Positions 1-13,100 of a DNA stretch of 64,000 nucleotides are shown here, piece after piece. The stretch's first letter is position 1. Each line of letters starts with the position of its first letter. Source of the stretch: Elysia chlorotica (Eukaryota > Mollusca > Gastropoda > Plakobranchidae); NCBI GenBank assembly GCA_003991915.1, contig RQTK01000444.1, positions 142,394-206,393 on the forward strand, given 5' to 3'. The position numbers and the translations under genes were made by a program. The notes beneath the pieces were generated by a model. That model saw only the letters and a program-made list of their open reading frames with translations. It ran no database searches and was not told the origin of the DNA.

Positions 1-1110
1 TTACAAATTTCTGTAATTCAGACATTGAAATAATCCACAGAGATAAAGATAAATTTGTTTTTATTTACTTTTCATTTAAATTTTGCTGAGATAAAATATT
101 TTACATGTAATGTCTTTATAAACGAAACACCACACAAAATGTCATTGCCACCTGTTTAGTTCAACAATGTTTGATCACGCACCTAGTGTCCATGAGAGCG
201 AGAACCACTTCAGCCAAAGTCTGCTGCAGCTGAAAAACTTCAGCAAGATGTACATAGGCCTACATTTTAGAACAATTTTTTCCAACTGGGTGGAAGAGAA
301 TGTAACAAGTGCAATGTTTTTTCAATTATTTATATTAAAAGACCAAAAGGTTGTTTACACATAACTTCTTTTTCCTCCTTCTGGTAGTTAACTAGTGTCC
401 CCTCATAATCAATGTTAAAAAAAAAGCCTGAGCATAGAATTTTTGTTCATACAAAAAACATGCCATACTATATTTTCAAGTATTTGTTAAAGAGTTTTCA
501 TTTATCTTCCACCTGCCATTTCATTTCCACAAATCTGTCTACAAAGTTCCTTGATACCATACAATACAACTTTTGAGGGTTTGATAGAGGAGGAGAGGCT
601 GATTGTCAAAGTAAAATCAGCAGTTTCGAATTATTCTACTACAAACCCAAGAAAAGTATCAATGAAACAATAGAGATTCAAATAACTATTCATGTTATCC
701 CGCAATGACGTATATACATGTATTATTACATTTTCCTTTCAATCTTATTTGTTTATAAAGTACTGTGCTATTAAAATTGAACTTCAGTGAAAGCCTCATA
801 TGGGTTTTCTACCTGCTGCGATAATTTTACTGTGGGGCACTGTTGCCATTAAAAGTTCACTCAATAGTCTGGGTTTAGTGTTTATTTTTTCTCTTTTTTT
901 TTGTTTCGTTTTATCTTGATCCTTCTTACACATGAACTTCATAGATATTTTTTGTTGTCTGTCAAATTTTGTGTGTGCTCTCTCTGACTCTTTGTCTGTC
1001 TATATATCTCCCTCTTTCTCGCCCTCTCTCCCTATCTCTCTTTGTATATCATTACATGTATTTCTCTCGATCTGTCTCTGCCTCTCTCTCTCCTTCTGTT
1101 CATCTGTAAG

Positions 1111-1274
1111 CATGTATGTATGTATGTATGTATGTATGTATGTATGTATGTATGTATGTATGTATGTATGTATGTATGTATGTATGTATGTATGTATTTA
1201 TGTATGTGAATGTGTGTATGTATGTATGTATGTATGTATGTATGTATGTATGTATGTATGTATTTATGTATGTG

Positions 1275-1340
<66 letters not shown>
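1111..1340. repeat. (TATG)n and (TC)n microsatellites
   Basis: Two TATG tetranucleotide blocks (about 1111-1199 and 1213-1269) are separated by a short degenerate spacer and followed by a TC dinucleotide run of about 50 bp. All reading frames through these tracts are open only because of the repeat, so the long Met-Tyr-Val-Cys and Ser-Leu peptides are not proteins. Confidence 0.95.
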
Positions 1341-1346
<6 letters not shown>

Positions 1347-1385
1347 TCCTCTGTCCATGTCTGTTTGTCTGTTCTGCCTGTTCTG

Positions 1386-1560
1386 CCCCTACAGGTTGAG
1401 TCGGTGTTACTGTTAGTACAATAATGTGACTGGCTAATACAGGAGTCATTGTATCCCTGCATTGTTTGTATGTGGCAACACGTAAAATTACTTGTCTTGT
1501 GACCTGTCCACAGTATAGCCTGTGTAGTGCTGAAGTTGGACGCTAAGCATCAAACTAACT
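1386..1560 (+). mobile_element. SINE body/tail, sense copy
   Basis: This copy carries the family's ordered blocks: a GGTTGAGTCGGTG block, a TAATGTGACTGGCT block, a CAGGAGTCATTGTATCCCTG block, a CCTGTCCACAGTATAGCCTG block, and a terminal GTTGGACGCTAAG. The same blocks in the same order recur at least a dozen times in the window. The tRNA-like head is missing at the 5' side. Confidence 0.8.
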
Positions 1561-1647
1561 ACAACTCAAACCCAACGTGGAATATCCAGGACTTCGCCAG
1601 TCACAGTATAGACATGTACTGATGCTTGACACAACCAGTGGGAAACG

Positions 1648-1736
1648 AGGCACCTGTTTTCTGATCGAGGAATAGAACCAGGGATCTTTGGTAAGAAGTT
1701 GCTGCTCCATTGACTGAGCCAACTTTCCGTTTGTCA
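1648..1736 (-). mobile_element. tRNA-like SINE head, antisense
   Basis: Read on the minus strand there is an A-box-like TTGGCTCAGTCAATGGAGCA, followed about 35 bp later by a B-box-like CCCTGGTTCTATTCC. This is the layout of a tRNA-derived pol III promoter. It sits tail-side of a plus-strand SINE body, so it is probably a separate truncated insertion. I see no CCA-compatible acceptor stem, so I do not call a functional tRNA. Confidence 0.5.
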
Positions 1737-1961
1737 CTCACACTGAGTGTACTATCCTGTTTTATCTAGTTCAGCTTCTAAAGGTTAATTGCTTGGGACA
1801 GAGAAAAGGAAAAAAATCACTTTAAAGAGGGAAGGGAGGGAGAGAGGGGAGGCTATAGACAGGGAGAGAGGGAGAAGAGGAAGACATTCTGATAAAGACA
1901 ACAGTTCGATGCGGAAAAAAAGGAAAAATAGTAGTAGTAATGGTAGTAGCAATAGTAGTGA

Positions 1962-2024
1962 GTTGAGTTGAGTCGGTTTTAACGTCCAACATCAGCCCCA
2001 TATAGGCTATCTTTGGTTGTAGTA
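1962..2024 (-). mobile_element. SINE 3'-end fragment, antisense
   Basis: Contains AACGTCCAACATCAGC and ATATAGGCTATC, the reverse complement of the family's last about 55 bp (TATAGCCTATAT...GTTGGACGTT). It is truncated at its 5' side. Confidence 0.7.
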
Positions 2025-2398
2025 TTATAATAAATAGAAGAATACGCACAACTTGTAGTATTAGAAATAACAAACACAGTGATTGTCATATTAATTTTAT
2101 TAAACGTAAAAGCTAGAGTATCCCACAACTTATGACGCAAAATGACCAAACACTGGAACTACGTTCTTCATGATACATGTACGTTGCTCAGAGTTACAGC
2201 AGAGTTACAGTTGATGAGTGCTGGTTTCATGTATTGATTTGATGGATACGGTATATGAGCAAAGATATCGCTAATTTAGGGCGTAACTTTCGCATTAGTG
2301 CCAAGTGTGAGCTTGTCACGTTACTCTTGCAAGTCTTGTATTGTGTACACGATATAGAAACGCTAGTTAATTATGCCGTGTGCAGTCGTCCCTTCCTC

Positions 2399-2406
<8 letters not shown>

Positions 2407-2459
<53 letters not shown>

Positions 2460-3016
2460 NNNNNNNNNNNNNNNNNNNNNNNNNNNNNNNNNNNNNNNNN
2501 NNNNNNNNNNNNNNNNNNNNNNNNNNNNNNNNNNNNNNNNNNNNNNNNNNNNNNNNNNNNNNNNNNNNNNNNNNNNNNNNNNNNNNNNNNNNNNNNNNNN
2601 NNNNNNNNNNNNNNNNNNNNNNNNNNNNNNNNNNNNNNNNNNNNNNNNNNNNNNNNNNNNNNNNNNNNNNNNNNNNNNNNNNNNNNNNNNNNNNNNNNNN
2701 NNNNNNNNNNNNNNNNNNNNNNNNNNNNNNNNNNNNNNNNNNNNNNNNNNNNNNNNNNNNNNNNNNNNNNNNNNNNNNNNNNNNNNNNNNNNNNNNNNNN
2801 NNNNNNNNNNNNNNNNNNNNNNNNNNNNNNNNNNNNNNNNNNNNNNNNNNNNNNNNNNNNNNNNNNNNNNNNNNNNNNNNNNNNNNNNNNNNNNNNNNNN
2901 NNNNNNNNNNNNNNNNNNNNNNNNNNNNNNNNNNNNNNNNNNNNNNNNNNNNNNNNNNNNNNNNNNNNNNNNNNNNNNNNNNNNNNNNNNNNNNNNNNNN
3001 NNNNNNNNNNNNNNNN

Positions 3017-3060
<44 letters not shown>
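2407..3060. repeat. Assembly gap flanked by (CT)n and (TTA)n
   Basis: A CT dinucleotide run (2407-2459) leads into 557 undetermined bases (2460-3016), followed by a TTA trinucleotide run to about 3060. The gap was probably left because assembly could not cross the microsatellites. Any protein predicted through it is meaningless. Confidence 0.98.
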
Positions 3061-3062
<2 letters not shown>

Positions 3063-4144
3063 CATCAATCAACCGGTTTTTGTTTGTTTGTTTATAAAAG
3101 GCTATCGAACACACTGTCACAACCAACAAAATCAATCAAGACCGACTGTACATGTAGTTCTAAATATGAACAGTCTAAACAGTTTTACGTTTCTCGTGGA
3201 TATAACGACATTTTCTTTATCTTGTAGTATCGATCACAAGTCTAGCATGGATCGCTGGGTCCAATAAATGGGTCGACTTCAGTGGGCGCCCTGCTATTTA
3301 CTCTGTTAGTGATTGATAGCCGCTGAATCAAAGTAGATAATCCAAGAATCAATACGAGTCACAACTGGAACTGCCACTAGACATGAATAGCAGTGTTTGT
3401 CGGTACAGAGATTTCAGCCACGAGAGGGCTACATACAAACAGAAAATAATATTTTCTCGTCTCTCCGCACACCGATTAGACACGGCAGTAACCAATGTGT
3501 TGAAACGCAATCTCCAACAGTCCAAGAAGCAACGGTGTGTTGCTTATAGACCTTTTTTTTTTAGTAAGGACATATTCATACACAGGTAAGATGTGAATTT
3601 GCTGAGACTGTGTGTTTGTTTCTTTAATATTCTTAGCACCGAAAGTTCGTTCGGACTTAAAATTATGTATTAAATTATTTCGATATAACAAAAAAGTATT
3701 AAAAATTCATGCACATGTAGTTTAAATTAGCGATTTTTTTCATTGGTTAATTCATTTAAACATAAGTCACTGTGTTCTCTTTCAGTTTTAGTGCGAACAA
3801 AAGTTGCGTCGAAACGTTTTGAAAACGGAAATTAATAAAGAAAACAACAACAAAAAGTTTGTTCTTTTCTTGGGAAATCAGGTGATTTAGTTGGTAAGCA
3901 GAAGAAATGAATTTCAAATCTCACTTGCTGCCCTCGTCTCAAAGGTTAATGAAATAATCATCACTAGAAAAACCACCACGATTTTGTATAGCCGTACAGA
4001 AACAAGAACAACAACAAAACAAAACATCACTCTTGACAACCACATTGGTTCTATCAACGTCCCTCAACAACCGTAGATCAATAAAATCACAAATACAAAC
4101 ATATTATGAAATGGATCAGGCATCTCGTTAAGTTGAATAAGCGA

Positions 4145-4352
4145 CCCCCTCCCCCCCCCCCCCCCCCCCACACAAAAACAAACAAACAAAAACAAACAAA
4201 ACCCACAAAAAACCCCCACAAAAAACAACAAAACAAAACAACAACAACAAGAAAACAAAAAACAACATCACACAAATAATGCAACATCAGCAGCAACAAC
4301 AACAACAGCAACAACAACAGCAGCAGCAGCAACAACACACAAATAATGCATC

Positions 4353-4383
<31 letters not shown>

Positions 4384-4425
4384 GCAGCAGAAGCAGCAGC
4401 AACAACAACAACGGAAGCAAAGAAG
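4145..4425. repeat. Poly-C then CAAA / CAA-CAG tract
   Basis: A C run of more than 20 bases passes into A/C-rich sequence (CAAACAAAAAC...) and then into interrupted CAA/CAG trinucleotides (about 4275-4335 and 4350-4425). The poly-Gln or poly-Thr reading on the plus strand is a repeat artefact. This is one of several poly-C plus CAAA blocks, all in the same orientation. Confidence 0.9.
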
Positions 4426-4736
4426 ATAACAGGCGCAGATGCAATAATTGCCATTCAACAGCAATGGTATAATAATGTAAATGCACTTGGTCCGCGGTTC
4501 GAACTTTGGCTGAAACCTCCATCTCCGCATAATATTCTTCATGAAAACCTTTAGGGAGAGGGAGTGGGGGTAATAACCTGGTCACAGTCTATAGAAGTTC
4601 TTATTGAATTATTTGAATTGAAAATTAATAGCATTGAAATTTACATTTAAAAATTTCATCATCAATAAATCAAAGAAGAAGATGAGGAAGAGAGTAATCA
4701 CTACCCAACTAAATATCTAACAAGACGATTAACTAG

Positions 4737-4844
4737 TAGGGCACGCAAGCAGTAATTTTGGTTTTCAATAGTTCGTAAGAACTACTAGTACATAGGGCAC
4801 GCAAGCGGTAATTTGGGTTTTCAATAGTTCGCAAGAACTACCAG
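4737..4844. repeat. 56-bp tandem duplication with hairpin
   Basis: Two adjacent copies (start 4737 and 4793) begin TAGGGCACGCAAGC and contain TTTTCAATAGTTCG. Each holds the inverted repeat AGTTCGtAAGAACT or AGTTCGcAAGAACT. The copies differ by a few substitutions, including complementary-looking changes outside the arms. Confidence 0.8.
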
Positions 4845-5413
4845 TATTCATCAGTTGGACCTATGTAGCCTACATATTTATAGAAGCTACCATCGTGATT
4901 CTTTATCTCCATTTCGACCGCCATGCTGGATTTACCCCGTACAAGGCTGGCCAGTAAATTAAGTGAATTTGTAATGAAATACTAACGAAAAGGCGGGAGG
5001 GAGACTGATAAGCGAGATGACAAATAACTGTTTCATTAACGTTATTGTGATCAAAGAATGAGAAGACAAGGTATACTTTTATTCAATAACCTGTCGCAGA
5101 GCGTGAGCAGCAACTATAGCAATAAGATTTGAGACAAATTCAATGTTCATCATATTTTTAAGTAGGTATACTGAACAACAGCAATATCAATAAAAAGCAA
5201 CAACAAAGGCAGCGAAAAACAACAACAAAGCACACACACACACACAAAACAAAAACAACAACAACATACAAAAAAACGAACAAACAAACAAAAAAGCAAA
5301 CTAAAACATTTTAAATGCCTTATACTGAAATTTTATTTCACCAGATACACACACTCTGTTAGAGAGAGCGCCTGTTATTCCCATATGATTTAAAAAAGAA
5401 TTCAACTTGAACA

Positions 5414-5777
5414 ATGTCCAAACCAAGAGGAAAGGTAAGAAAGAAAAAGATGTATTGTTTTCATGATTTCTTTACCATGCAATGCCTCCCTCCTTCCCCC
5501 CTTTAAACTGTCGGCCGTTTCTCTCCATATTCTAAAAAAAAAAAGTTTACCGTAATTAAATGTAGCCTAGGCTAATGTTGACAACGCTTTTTTTGTTGTT
5601 TCAATTGTCAAGTGATTTTAACACAGACGAGTATTATACTACTTACAAGTTATAAAGGTTGAATACACAAGGAAAGAAAAAGACGCACAACACAGAAATT
5701 AAACCATTTAACGGCCTACCACTGTCTATCCACAGTCCACTACCAAAGCCCGCGATCGAGGTACCAAAGACAAAAGC
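5414..5777 (+). CDS. Possible alternative 5' coding exons
   Basis: Two exon-like pieces lie upstream of the ciliary gene. 5414-5434 starts with ATG, encodes MSKPRGK and ends at a GTAAGA donor. 5736-5777 follows a TATCCACAG acceptor, encodes STTKARDRGTKDKS and ends at GTAAGT. Both are phase 0 and Lys/Arg-rich, like the N-terminus encoded at 7129. They could be an alternative start of that gene, joining in phase 0 at an AG just after 7140, but that acceptor lacks a good pyrimidine tract. The pieces are too short to identify by themselves. Confidence 0.35.
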
Positions 5778-5890
5778 GTAAGTAGACATAGAATCCTTTT
5801 TCATCATAATGCACAATACGTTTTATATAACTTACACAAACACATACAATTTACCCACCCCCCAAACAAAAACAAAACAAAAACAAAAAC

Positions 5891-6215
5891 AATGTTGGAC
5901 GTTAAACCAACTCAACTACTACTTGTAACTACTCCGTGAGTAAGTGAGGGAAAAAAAGAATACAAAAAACATACCCCCCCCCCCCCCAAAAAAAAAAAAA
6001 AAAAACAAACAAAAAAACAACAAAACAAAAACAAAACAAAAAAACAAAAAAACAAAGACAACAACACAGCACACACACAAAGCAACAAACAAACGGACAA
6101 ACAAACAAAAATATTAAAATAATAAACACGAATGAATAAACAAAAACAACAAAATAACAACATAAAAACAAAACAAAACAAACAAACAACAATTAACAAA
6201 CAAAAAAGAAACATG
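5891..6215. repeat. SINE tail remnant and poly-C/CAAA block
   Basis: 5891-5918 carries only the SINE terminus GTTGGACGTTAAACCAAC. A 14-base C run follows at about 5974, then about 230 bp of A/C-rich CAAA/CAAC sequence. The frames through it are low complexity. Confidence 0.75.
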
Positions 6216-6837
6216 GCGGGGTTTAAGGGTACTATTTTAACTATTTATATTTTTTGTAAGAAACAAAACAAAACAAAATCCAACAAAGAAAAACAACGAA
6301 CAGTGCATTCTTTTTGACACACACTCGCCTGTTGTTCATACAGAGACAAACATTTTAGCAGATCTGACGTTTTTTTTTGGTAAGAGACAGGAGCAAAGAT
6401 TCTTTAAAAACATACCTTTAATGGAAGAGGGCGAAAGTTTTGTCTTTGTTTAACATCGTCTCATAAGGATTAAGGGGGGAAAATGTCCCATTAGGAGGGT
6501 GAAGGGGACAGAAAAAAAAAAAAAAAAGAAGGCAGCGGCCAAAGAGGAGACATTCCTATTGATTGGCACTCGTCCTACCACAATGGTAATATATAAAAAA
6601 AAGAAAGAAAACTGCACGTCAATAACTCACGTATAGTTAGGCATTTAGACTATAATAATTTTACTAAAAGAATTGTTTACTTATCAGTGGTTTCCGAACA
6701 GTAAAACGTGGATAGCCTCCCCTTACAAATGTTTGATCATTTTGAAAAAAAGACATTAAAAGGAGTTTGTATATGTTGACATGACAACTCTATCGTTACA
6801 ACACTTTTTGAATAAGGAAAAAAAATGGACATTAACC

Positions 6838-7080
6838 TATCTAGATCTAGATTTCTATGCTCATAATTGTTTTAAATATCTTTGAAAGACTTTTACGTGG
6901 AAACTTATAAGCACACATTAACAGATAGATCTAAATCTAGATTTTAGGCTTACTACAAGAATCTAGGTAGATCTAGATCTAATCAATACACAATATTAGA
7001 TGTCAGAGACCCAGTAAACAAGGATATAGACCTAGATCTGATTTATCCCTGTGCCAAGACTTAGATCTATAGCTCTACCA
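6838..7080. repeat. AGATCT/CTAGAT-rich island
   Basis: Repeated TAGATCTA, ATCTAGAT and AGATCTAGATCT words recur irregularly for about 240 bp immediately upstream of the ciliary gene's start exon. Comparable islands occur at about 23.48, 24.42-24.66 and 41.08-41.23 kb. The words are self-complementary, so the island has no intrinsic orientation. Confidence 0.7.
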
Positions 7081-7128
7081 GATTTAAATCAAGATTTATA
7101 AAACTACATTTTCATATTCAATAACACA

Positions 7129-10100
7129 ATGTCAAGAAAGAGTGTAGGACAAACTCACAGTTCTACCAACTCAAATAGTGTAAAAGATTTGAAAAAGGAT
7201 AAATTGAAAGGAAAAGGGGTGAAAGGGCAAAGCAATATATCATTTTCAGGAACTGGAATTAGTGAAGTAAGTGATATGAAAAAAAAACGAATCATATATA
7301 CATGTATTTACTTAAATTTAACAGTTTTTTTGTTTTCTTGTGGTCCATTTAGGATTTAAAGCTTTAAATATGTCTATATCAAGATGTTTGGATTTTGGTA
7401 GAGTCTAAGGAGACCAAGATCGCGGTACCTTTAGACTCCAGGCTTGGGAGTCTACATTAATTTGGTGATACCTCCTTTCTTAATTCGTTGTTTTCATTGC
7501 AATACATTGGTCTAGCAGAAGCTTCTTGAGTTTTGACTTTTGATTTGATATCTTCTATTTGGGGAGAGAAGAAAGCCGAGGACTCATTCCATCCTCAGTC
7601 CGTTGCTTCTACCAAGATTCTTAAGATCATCCCAAACGGTTTTAAGTGAATGTAAATTTATACTTTTTTTAGACAACATAAAATAAAATGTTCGTTGTCT
7701 ACAATGAGTTTAACATTTGCTGCTACTTTACACATTTTACTCTTACCTACCTTTTTTTTCAAGACCTACAGTTCATAAACACCCCCCCCCCCCCCCCCCC
7801 CACACACACACCTTTTCCCAAACATACACACACGCACAAACATACAAAATCAACAAAAAACAACAAAAACAAACAAATGAAACGCAAAATAGACTTGAAA
7901 CAATTACAGGTATACTTGTATTCATATTCCTATACTTTTATAAAATGATGATACAATATGTACACTACTATTAGTATATCTGATTTTAGTGTTTTTCATG
8001 GGAGGTGGTCAAGAAAATCTAGTATTTTGAATACCACGCCAGCTATGTAAATGTTAAGACATGCATGAAGTTTAATTTTTAATTAAATGAAAGTGATTAG
8101 CCGGAAAATGATACAAAACTAATGATCCACACAAAAGAGAATGTTTGTACAATGTATATCAATTTAAAAATGGGGATTATAGATTTAAAACAAACATGGA
8201 GCTATAAAATTTATTTGAAATAATATTACTATTTCTTGTGAATTTTTAAATGTAGCCATCTCATACTTCTCTTATTCTTGTGAACAATTTATCTTAAATA
8301 AATAAATAAATAAATACATATTAGTGATACAACCTCTTTTTTAGATATACTTTACCTCATACTTACCAAACTTTTCTCATAAATATCAACCTAATCAGAT
8401 TGGTGAAGTTGATTCAACAACTGAGGTAACATAAACAGATTCTGTTTCAAAATGTATATATTTCATTGAAGAACATGTGTATTTCAGTATTTGAGGAATG
8501 AGTTGTAATAAAGAACCCAGCATATACTGAAATGGTATCAGATTGCAATTTTCTTCTTTTTTTTATTTTTAGGGGAGGGGGAAGGGAGGTGAATGTATGC
8601 TAGTTTTTTTTTTAATCTTCAGAGAAACTTCAGGAAATAAAAAAAAAAGATAATGAGCATGTATGTGGCACTGTTACTGTCAACAGATGATTTCCCAAGA
8701 GGGAACTAAAATGTATTTTTTCTAAGTTAAAGTCAAGTAATTTTACTTAAAATTAAGTTTTACTCTTATCTCTTTTATTGCCATGAAGTTTATCAAAATT
8801 TTCCATAATACGAAAAAAAAAGGATATAATCATAACTACTCCATTCTAAAAAATAAGAAGAAAAGGGCAACAATTAATGGGTAACAAATAAATTTGAACA
8901 AATACTGAAATACACATGTTCTTTGCTGTACATATTTTGGCAAGAACTCCACCTTTAGAAATTAGAGAGAAGAGTAAATCTCATTGAAAATTTATAATTT
9001 ATACATTAGCTAAAATTTTAACATTATATAGAAGATTGTTACATATATTTTTTATATTGTTAAATTCAAAAAGATGAACTTATTGTCAAGGCTTCATTTC
9101 TTCTTGCAGGATGAAGAATCAACAAGGAAAGCAAATGTTATGGCCTTTCAAGTTCTATCCAAAGAAGACAGTGAAGAGCTTCTCGGAATGTCTGCAGTGG
9201 AAATGGAAAAGTAGGGCCTATTACAAATGATAATTTCTAGATCATTTCAGCTTGTTTACTAGTTTTATAGTCATGGTTTTGACGCTTGCACTTTTTAATA
9301 TCAAAGCTGTATAGAATAAAACTAAAACTATACATCCATCATACCGGTATATGAAGATATTAAGCATCTCAGTTAATCTGGAAAAAAGGAATTGATAATG
9401 CAAGAGTAGCAATCGTCTATTTGAAAAGGAACAATAATCTCTTAAATTCATGTAAGAATAGAGAATAAATATGCAGTCATGTAAATTTTACAGCGTTTCA
9501 AGAGGATATACTCTACTATATGGCCCTTAACATTTAAAGGCATCACTAGAGTGCTTAAGGAGTAAGCAACATTACGGTATGTATGACACTGGTTTCAGAT
9601 GATCAAACAATATAAAAGCCCATCAAATCTAGCTTCACAATTAAGCAGTAAAGGTATTGTTGAAAAGGCACAAAAATAACATAAGAAAATTTTACTGGTT
9701 CCAAATTCTATCAACATGTTTGTTGAAGGTTGTATTTGTAGTCAGTAAGTATACAATTAATATTAAGCTCTGGTCTAAGTCAATTTTATTAACAATGATT
9801 GTGCTAATGGTCTTTCAGTCCAATACAAATATGTGTATCAGAAATCACAATAACAAACTAAATAAACTTTAATTATTCTGAGAAGGTAGTAGGAATACAG
9901 CAGCAGGCTGATAAATAAACAAAACAAAAATTACATCTACATTGAAACATCAGTATCAGCTTTTACAAAATGCTATCGGAAAAAATCTATAGTACTCAAT
10001 AGTAGGCCTAGTGATGTTTAGGACGACTTCTTCTTCCTTTAAAATTCTTCATAACAGGAGTAAACCAAATTCTAACCAATGAAAACATACAGGAAAGTGT

Positions 10101-13100
10101 GCCTTTCTTGAACTTTTCATCGTGATTTCAAGACGCTCCGGCACGCCAAAAAAAAAAAAAGAATTCTGATGAACCTGTTGCCAGACCTTCAGGACTTTGT
10201 TGGCCTTTGATGATCAGGACTAATTTTTAATTTCTTTATTTGTGGTAATTTAGGCCTAGATATCAATAAATCCAAGACCGGACTAACATAGATGAACCCA
10301 ATCAGCCCTATGATCGTGATTTAGACGGAGTAAAATACTCAGAATCCTTCTTGATCAGTAGATTTGACATCAATTTTATTATCAGGGGCAGTAAGCAGGA
10401 CCAAAATATACCAGATAATTGTCGGCTACCAATTCACTTTTTTCAACTGTTTTTCATTGATCAGCTGATTGGTGAAATAGTGGATCAGACTTATGCTTCA
10501 GGTCTGCTACAAAAGCCTGAAATGGAGGCCTGAGTAGCTTCTCATCTACACAGTAGTACAAGAAATGGCCTGCTGAGGGTAAAATGCTGTGGATGTGAAG
10601 AAATATGTAGGCGTAGTATTCAACATGGGCCTATTGAAGAAGACTAATGAGGCGGATTATTGGAATGTAAGAAAATCACAAGCCTCGCCCCTCTTTAATA
10701 AAGTCTAAACATGTTTTATACAATAATCAAGCGTTAAGTCACGCTTGCACCTAAAATACATTGAGCCTCTTTTGCCCACAAAAAGTTGTATACATCAGAT
10801 GACTAAGATAATATTAAATTGCGAGCATAGCAATGTTTCATTAGTTCTATTCTAGGTGCATTTCCTAATGCCATACTCTCAGTACCAACAACCTAAACTA
10901 ATTTATACGCTGGTAACTAATACTGGTATACCTCTTACTCTTATAGAAGTTAATACAAAGGATTATGATACATCTTTTCTCTTCTCCAGAAAGCTCCTTG
11001 AAATACTCCAACTAAATCCTACGACATGTCTAAGAGATGCGGCAACACTAGATTACTTTGTGGGTGCAATGTACTGGGCCAAGCAGAAAGCATTTAGCAC
11101 TGAACAGCTATCTGGATTTTTCACAGTTGTTCATGGACTACTCTATAAAATCAAAGGTAAGTTTTTCTTAAACAGGAAAAGCTATTTCAATACACTGAAT
11201 TGTAATTTGAGTGATATAAATGATTCTTGTCAAATATAAACAATTTAAGTTAAAAAATGAAATATAAGTCATGAAACTTTTAATTAAGAAGCTGCATAAG
11301 AATTAAAATGTTTAAAAACTGTCTTTCTAAACATGATGTCCTATATAACTCTTACCAAAAAAAAATATGAAACTTTTTCTATTGAACTTCATATTGTCAT
11401 TGATATTGTAGTTTTTTATTCACATCATTTTCTCTTCCCTGTCTGCTCTTTTGTCCTACCCCCTTGTATTCTTCTCCTATTTATTTTTGTCCATAAATAT
11501 TTTTTTTCTTATATTTCTTATTCTTAAATTTGTTTTAATAATGACTTTGAAAAATGTATTCAGTGAAGCATAAATTAAATAAAATTACCTTTTTTTTTCT
11601 GACTAGATGATTATGTATCCGTTTAAATCTTTGTTCAATCATTGTTATGAGAATCTTGCTATGTTTTTTTTCCTATCCGATGAAGATACAAAAGATCAAT
11701 TGTTATTTTTGTGTGTGTGAATGATACCCCTTTTATAAGTGTAGCAGATTTTAAAAAGTCCTTGTGTCTATTCAGAGACATTAGTGCATTACTTTGTTTA
11801 AAGCTACAGTACAATATGTAATATTACTAATAATACTTTTCTATTGCACCCATAAGATTAAAGAAATATTTTTTAAAACAAGCTCCACCTTATATTTTCA
11901 GACGAGCAAGCAACCATGGTGGATCTTCTGAAAGAGTTCAGAAAGAATTTAGTTGGTATAGGAGTAGAATTGGTCCCAGAAATAGAAAGTGGTGGGATGG
12001 AATTTTTCTCCATAGAGCAAGCTACTGCCATTACAGATTTTCTGCAATCAACGTAAGTTTTACGATCAACTTGTTTTAAATAATACAAATTTTTATGTAT
12101 CACTCACCACCAAAACACAAAAACAGTTATTAACTCTGACAGTAATAATTCAGATGTGTGATCAACATCTCTTATTTACAGAATGTAAACTTTATGCACC
12201 ATTAAAAAAAAATGCCCTCAAAATTTATATTGATTTTCCGTGACATGAGTATACTGTAAAGTAATTAAAGAAAATGTTTATGCTCTGAACATAGAAACTT
12301 TAATGTCTAATGAAACATTTCTGGTCAAAGCAGACTGCTAAATTCGAGTGCCACAAAAATTGTGGTTGTTGTGAATCATATTATGGAGAAATTTCATTTT
12401 TCTTTACATACTTGTACATAATAATTTAAAGCTGTTGATAAAATATAAATGTATCATAGATATTCAAGATAGTATGCATAATTTATTTAACTTGTAGTAA
12501 GCTGTAAATATTAAAATTTTTTACATCTCAACGTCTCGTCAGTATAAACAATTTAAAAAGTGATTTTTACTAAAGATGTTAAAGTAATTTTCTTTATTTT
12601 TACAATTAATAATATAACGTGGGCAAAATATTGTAACTACCCTCTTTAACTATATCCAATAGCAATAATGCCTTCTAACCCCCCATAAAGAGCTTCATTT
12701 CGATTTTTTTTTCTTATACACAGATTATTGCAACATTACAAGCTGTATGAACTTATGTTTTCACAAAATCAAACAGAGGAAATTGTTGGAAGCGATGTAA
12801 GTGAAATAGGAAACCTTTGCAAAAAAAAAAGTTTGAAAATATATAAAAATTAATTTTGATTTATACATGTCACCTAAAATATACAATTCATATCAAATAA
12901 TAAAGGAAAATAAAGAAAGAATAGAAGCAAAAGTTGAACATCATGTCTGAAATCTCAACGCACAATTTAAGATGATAATTTAAAGAAAATTGATTACTAC
13001 CCTTTCTTTTTTTTTTAAAACTTAACAATTAATAATTAATCTCAACCCCTTTTAAATACAAATATGAATTTATTGATGTCACAGAACCTAAGATAAATGA

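Larger units (their letters stand above)
1..5413. other. Gene-poor 5' flank, low complexity
   Basis: No convincing exon was found here. Short open frames lack homology I recognise, or fall in microsatellite or N sequence. The stretch holds SINE fragments, TATG, TC and TTA microsatellites, an assembly gap, poly-C and CAA/CAG tracts, and a 56-bp tandem duplication, each listed separately. It could contain untranslated sequence of a neighbouring gene, but nothing in it shows that. Confidence 0.5.

Noticed and set aside
932-1424. Long plus-strand frames rich in Met-Tyr-Val-Cys and Ser-Leu
   Set aside because: They are translations of TATG and TC microsatellites.
2255-3267. Several 220-295-codon frames on both strands
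   Set aside because: They run through 557 Ns and flanking dinucleotide or trinucleotide repeats.
4064-4585. Poly-Gln/Thr and poly-Leu frames on both strands
   Set aside because: Products of CAA/CAG and poly-C/CAAA tracts, with no unique coding sequence.
5912-6317. Hydrophobic or Asn/Lys-rich frames
   Set aside because: Translations of A/C-rich low-complexity DNA; the apparent membrane protein is poly-T read as Phe/Leu/Val.
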